Made by a program: the position numbers and the translations under genes
Notes under the pieces: model-generated
Databases searched by the model: none
The model's input: the letters and a program-made list of their open reading frames with translations, nothing else
What the model was told of the DNA's origin: nothing
Assembly: GCA_030632465.1 (NCBI GenBank)
Contig: DAOVUR010000089.1
Span: 1-7,407 of the forward strand
From: a bacterium
Lineage (GTDB): Bacteria; Verrucomicrobiota; Kiritimatiellia; UBA8416; CAMZLY01
Direction: 5' to 3'
Length of the DNA stretch: 7,407 nucleotides
Shown: positions 6,910-7,407 of the stretch, piece by piece
How the letters are laid out: every line of letters begins with the position of its first letter
Numbering within the stretch: the stretch's first letter is position 1

Positions 6910-6919
6910 GGAGAAGGAA
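6910..6919 (+). promoter_or_regulatory. purine-rich ribosome-binding site fixing the start of the last operon gene
   Basis: GGAGAAGGAA begins at the last base before/after the czcA stop region (TAA at 6907-6909) and offers two Shine-Dalgarno cores, GGAG and AAGGA, placed 9 and 4 bases before ATG 6923 or 12 and 7 before ATG 6926. It rules out the upstream in-frame TTG at 6887, which would overlap czcA and bury the signal peptide. Confidence 0.7.
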
Positions 6920-6922
6920 AAA

Positions 6923-7195
6923 ATGATGAAGAAAGTAGCAAGTATGATAACAGTATCAGGAATGTTAATAGCCCTATGCGCTGGATGCGGTAAGGCAGAT
7001 AAACCAGCACAAGATGCAACTCACGACCATGGAGCTAGCTGTGATCACGAACAAGCAAACGTAAGCACCACAAATAAATGGGAGCCAGAAACAGCCGAAC
7101 CTGCACACAAGCACGACGAACATAAAAAACATGACCACAACGAGCATAAACATAACGCACACGATGGTCAGGATCATACTGGACATAATCACTAA
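6923..7195 (+). CDS. His-rich lipoprotein at the end of the metal efflux operon
   Basis: This 90-residue protein starts MMKKVASMITVSGMLIALCAGC, a lipoprotein-type signal peptide with the likely lipidated cysteine at 22 (C-A-G-C, with L18 before it; a Cys at the -3 position is slightly unusual). The mature part is a low-complexity hydrophilic chain with 14 histidines plus many Asp, Glu and Lys, in HDH, HKH and DH patterns, with one further cysteine at 40. No known domain is visible. It would be tethered to the inner or outer membrane facing the periplasm. It follows czcA after 13 bases, with a good ribosome-binding site, so it is almost certainly co-transcribed. By analogy with His-rich metal-binding tails, it likely captures or buffers Zn, Ni, Co or Cu ions for the pump; that role is inferred. 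The next start codon, ATG 6926, is equally possible. Confidence 0.82.
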   Translation: MMKKVASMITVSGMLIALCAGCGKADKPAQDATHDHGASCDHEQANVSTTNKWEPETAEPAHKHDEHKKHDHNEHKHNAHDGQDHTGHNH

Positions 7196-7201
7196 AAATT
7201 A

Positions 7202-7243
7202 ATCATCGTGCCTCGCGCACATTTAGTGCGCGTCCGCAATGAT
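7202..7243 (-). terminator. stem-loop terminator between convergent genes
   Basis: CGCGCAC (7214-7220) pairs perfectly with GTGCGCG (7226-7232) around the loop ATTTA. The stem extends through a small internal loop to TGC/GCA (7209-7211 and 7236-7238) and ATCAT/ATGAT (7202-7206 and 7239-7243). On the minus strand the hairpin is followed by TTAATTTTTAG, a good U-tract, so it fits termination of the minus-strand methyltransferase gene. In the + direction no U-tract follows, so it may end the efflux transcript less efficiently. Confidence 0.7.
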
Positions 7244-7256
7244 GGCCATCGATAAA

Positions 7257-7407
7257 TCAGTCAGTATCTAACAGCTCTCCTGCCAGAGTTAGCAGTGCAA
7301 CACAAGCAACATCAGTACGCAATATACGTGTTCCTGCGGAGACGGCCTGGAACTGATGGTGCTGGAGGAGGTCTACTTCGAACTCACTCCAGCCACCTTC
7401 CGGCCCG
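7257..7407 (-). CDS. rsmE: 16S rRNA (uracil-1498-N3)-methyltransferase RsmE, C-terminal part
   Basis: The last 49 residues of a minus-strand gene are visible, beginning at the window edge with GPEGGWSEFEVDLL and ending LLTLAGELLDTD before TGA at 7257-7259. GPEGG and the later TRILRTDVA match the conserved C-terminal SAM-binding knot of RsmE (usually IGPEGG...LG.RILRTETA), a SPOUT methyltransferase that methylates U1498 of 16S rRNA. An Ala-Gly (SAGTRILR) replaces the usual Leu-Gly before RILR. The gene is convergent with the efflux operon and functionally unrelated, so it marks the boundary of the metal-resistance unit. The N-terminal PUA-like part lies outside the window. Confidence 0.85.
   Translation of the reverse strand, partial: GPEGGWSEFEVDLLQHHQFQAVSAGTRILRTDVACVALLTLAGELLDTD

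Noticed and set aside
6887..6922. Upstream TTG start for the His-rich lipoprotein, overlapping the end of czcA
   Set aside because: It would add a 12-residue charged N-terminus before the signal peptide and lacks a ribosome-binding site; ATG 6923/6926 has a strong one.
6342..7019. Open minus-strand frame of 225 codons across the end of czcA
   Set aside because: It is antisense to a clear RND pump and a lipoprotein gene, has Ser/Thr/Ile-rich unstructured content and no recognisable motif, so it is a shadow frame. The shorter minus-strand frames within the czc genes are rejected for the same reason.
7241..7250. Perfect palindrome GATGGCCATC as a separate regulatory site
   Set aside because: It overlaps the outer arm of the terminator stem-loop in a convergent intergenic gap, with no promoter nearby.

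Overview
The window carries a complete heavy-metal RND efflux operon from a Gram-negative bacterium, all on the + strand. It ends just before a convergent housekeeping gene. The Gram-negative assignment rests on an outer-membrane TolC-type lipoprotein, a periplasmic adaptor and lipobox signal peptides. Base composition looks moderate to slightly AT-rich. A palindromic repeat family common in proteobacteria (reverse-strand consensus near TGTCATTCC...GGAATCC) has a member here. The sequence alone does not fix the genus.

Layout. 1-78 may be the last 25 codons of an upstream gene. 79-189 is a promoter region with a TTGACT/TATTAT promoter so close to the first ATG that the transcript may be nearly leaderless. 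190-594 encodes a small secreted Cys/His protein with a C-(T)-DIPL motif. 595-736 is an intercistronic gap with a stem-loop and a doublet of a 20-bp repeat. 737-2086 is a CzcC-type outer-membrane factor. 2087-2210 holds a very long perfect inverted repeat. 2211-3800 is a CzcB-type adaptor with an extra four-Cys cluster. 3820-6909 is the CzcA/CusA-type RND pump. 6923-7195 is a 90-aa His-rich lipoprotein. 7202-7243 is a stem-loop terminator that fits the minus-strand gene best. 7257-7407 is the 3' end of that gene, an RsmE-type 16S rRNA methyltransferase.

How the genes work together. CzcC, CzcB and CzcA form a tripartite channel exporting metal cations from the periplasm (and perhaps the cytoplasm) across the outer membrane, driven by protons. 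The two small proteins at the ends of the operon are both exported and rich in metal ligands (Cys/His first, His last). The adaptor has a His-rich N-terminus and a CxCx4CxxC cluster. The inference is a system with several periplasmic metal-capturing parts feeding one pump. The pump's TM4 resembles CusA more than CzcA, yet the three porter-domain methionines of CusA appear to be replaced, so substrate cannot be assigned and a divalent cation is at least as likely as Cu/Ag. No regulator gene lies in the window.

The most interesting points are the small flanking proteins, the palindromic repeat read through in frame inside the first one, the adaptor's Cys cluster, and the long inverted repeat between the czcC-like and czcB-like genes.
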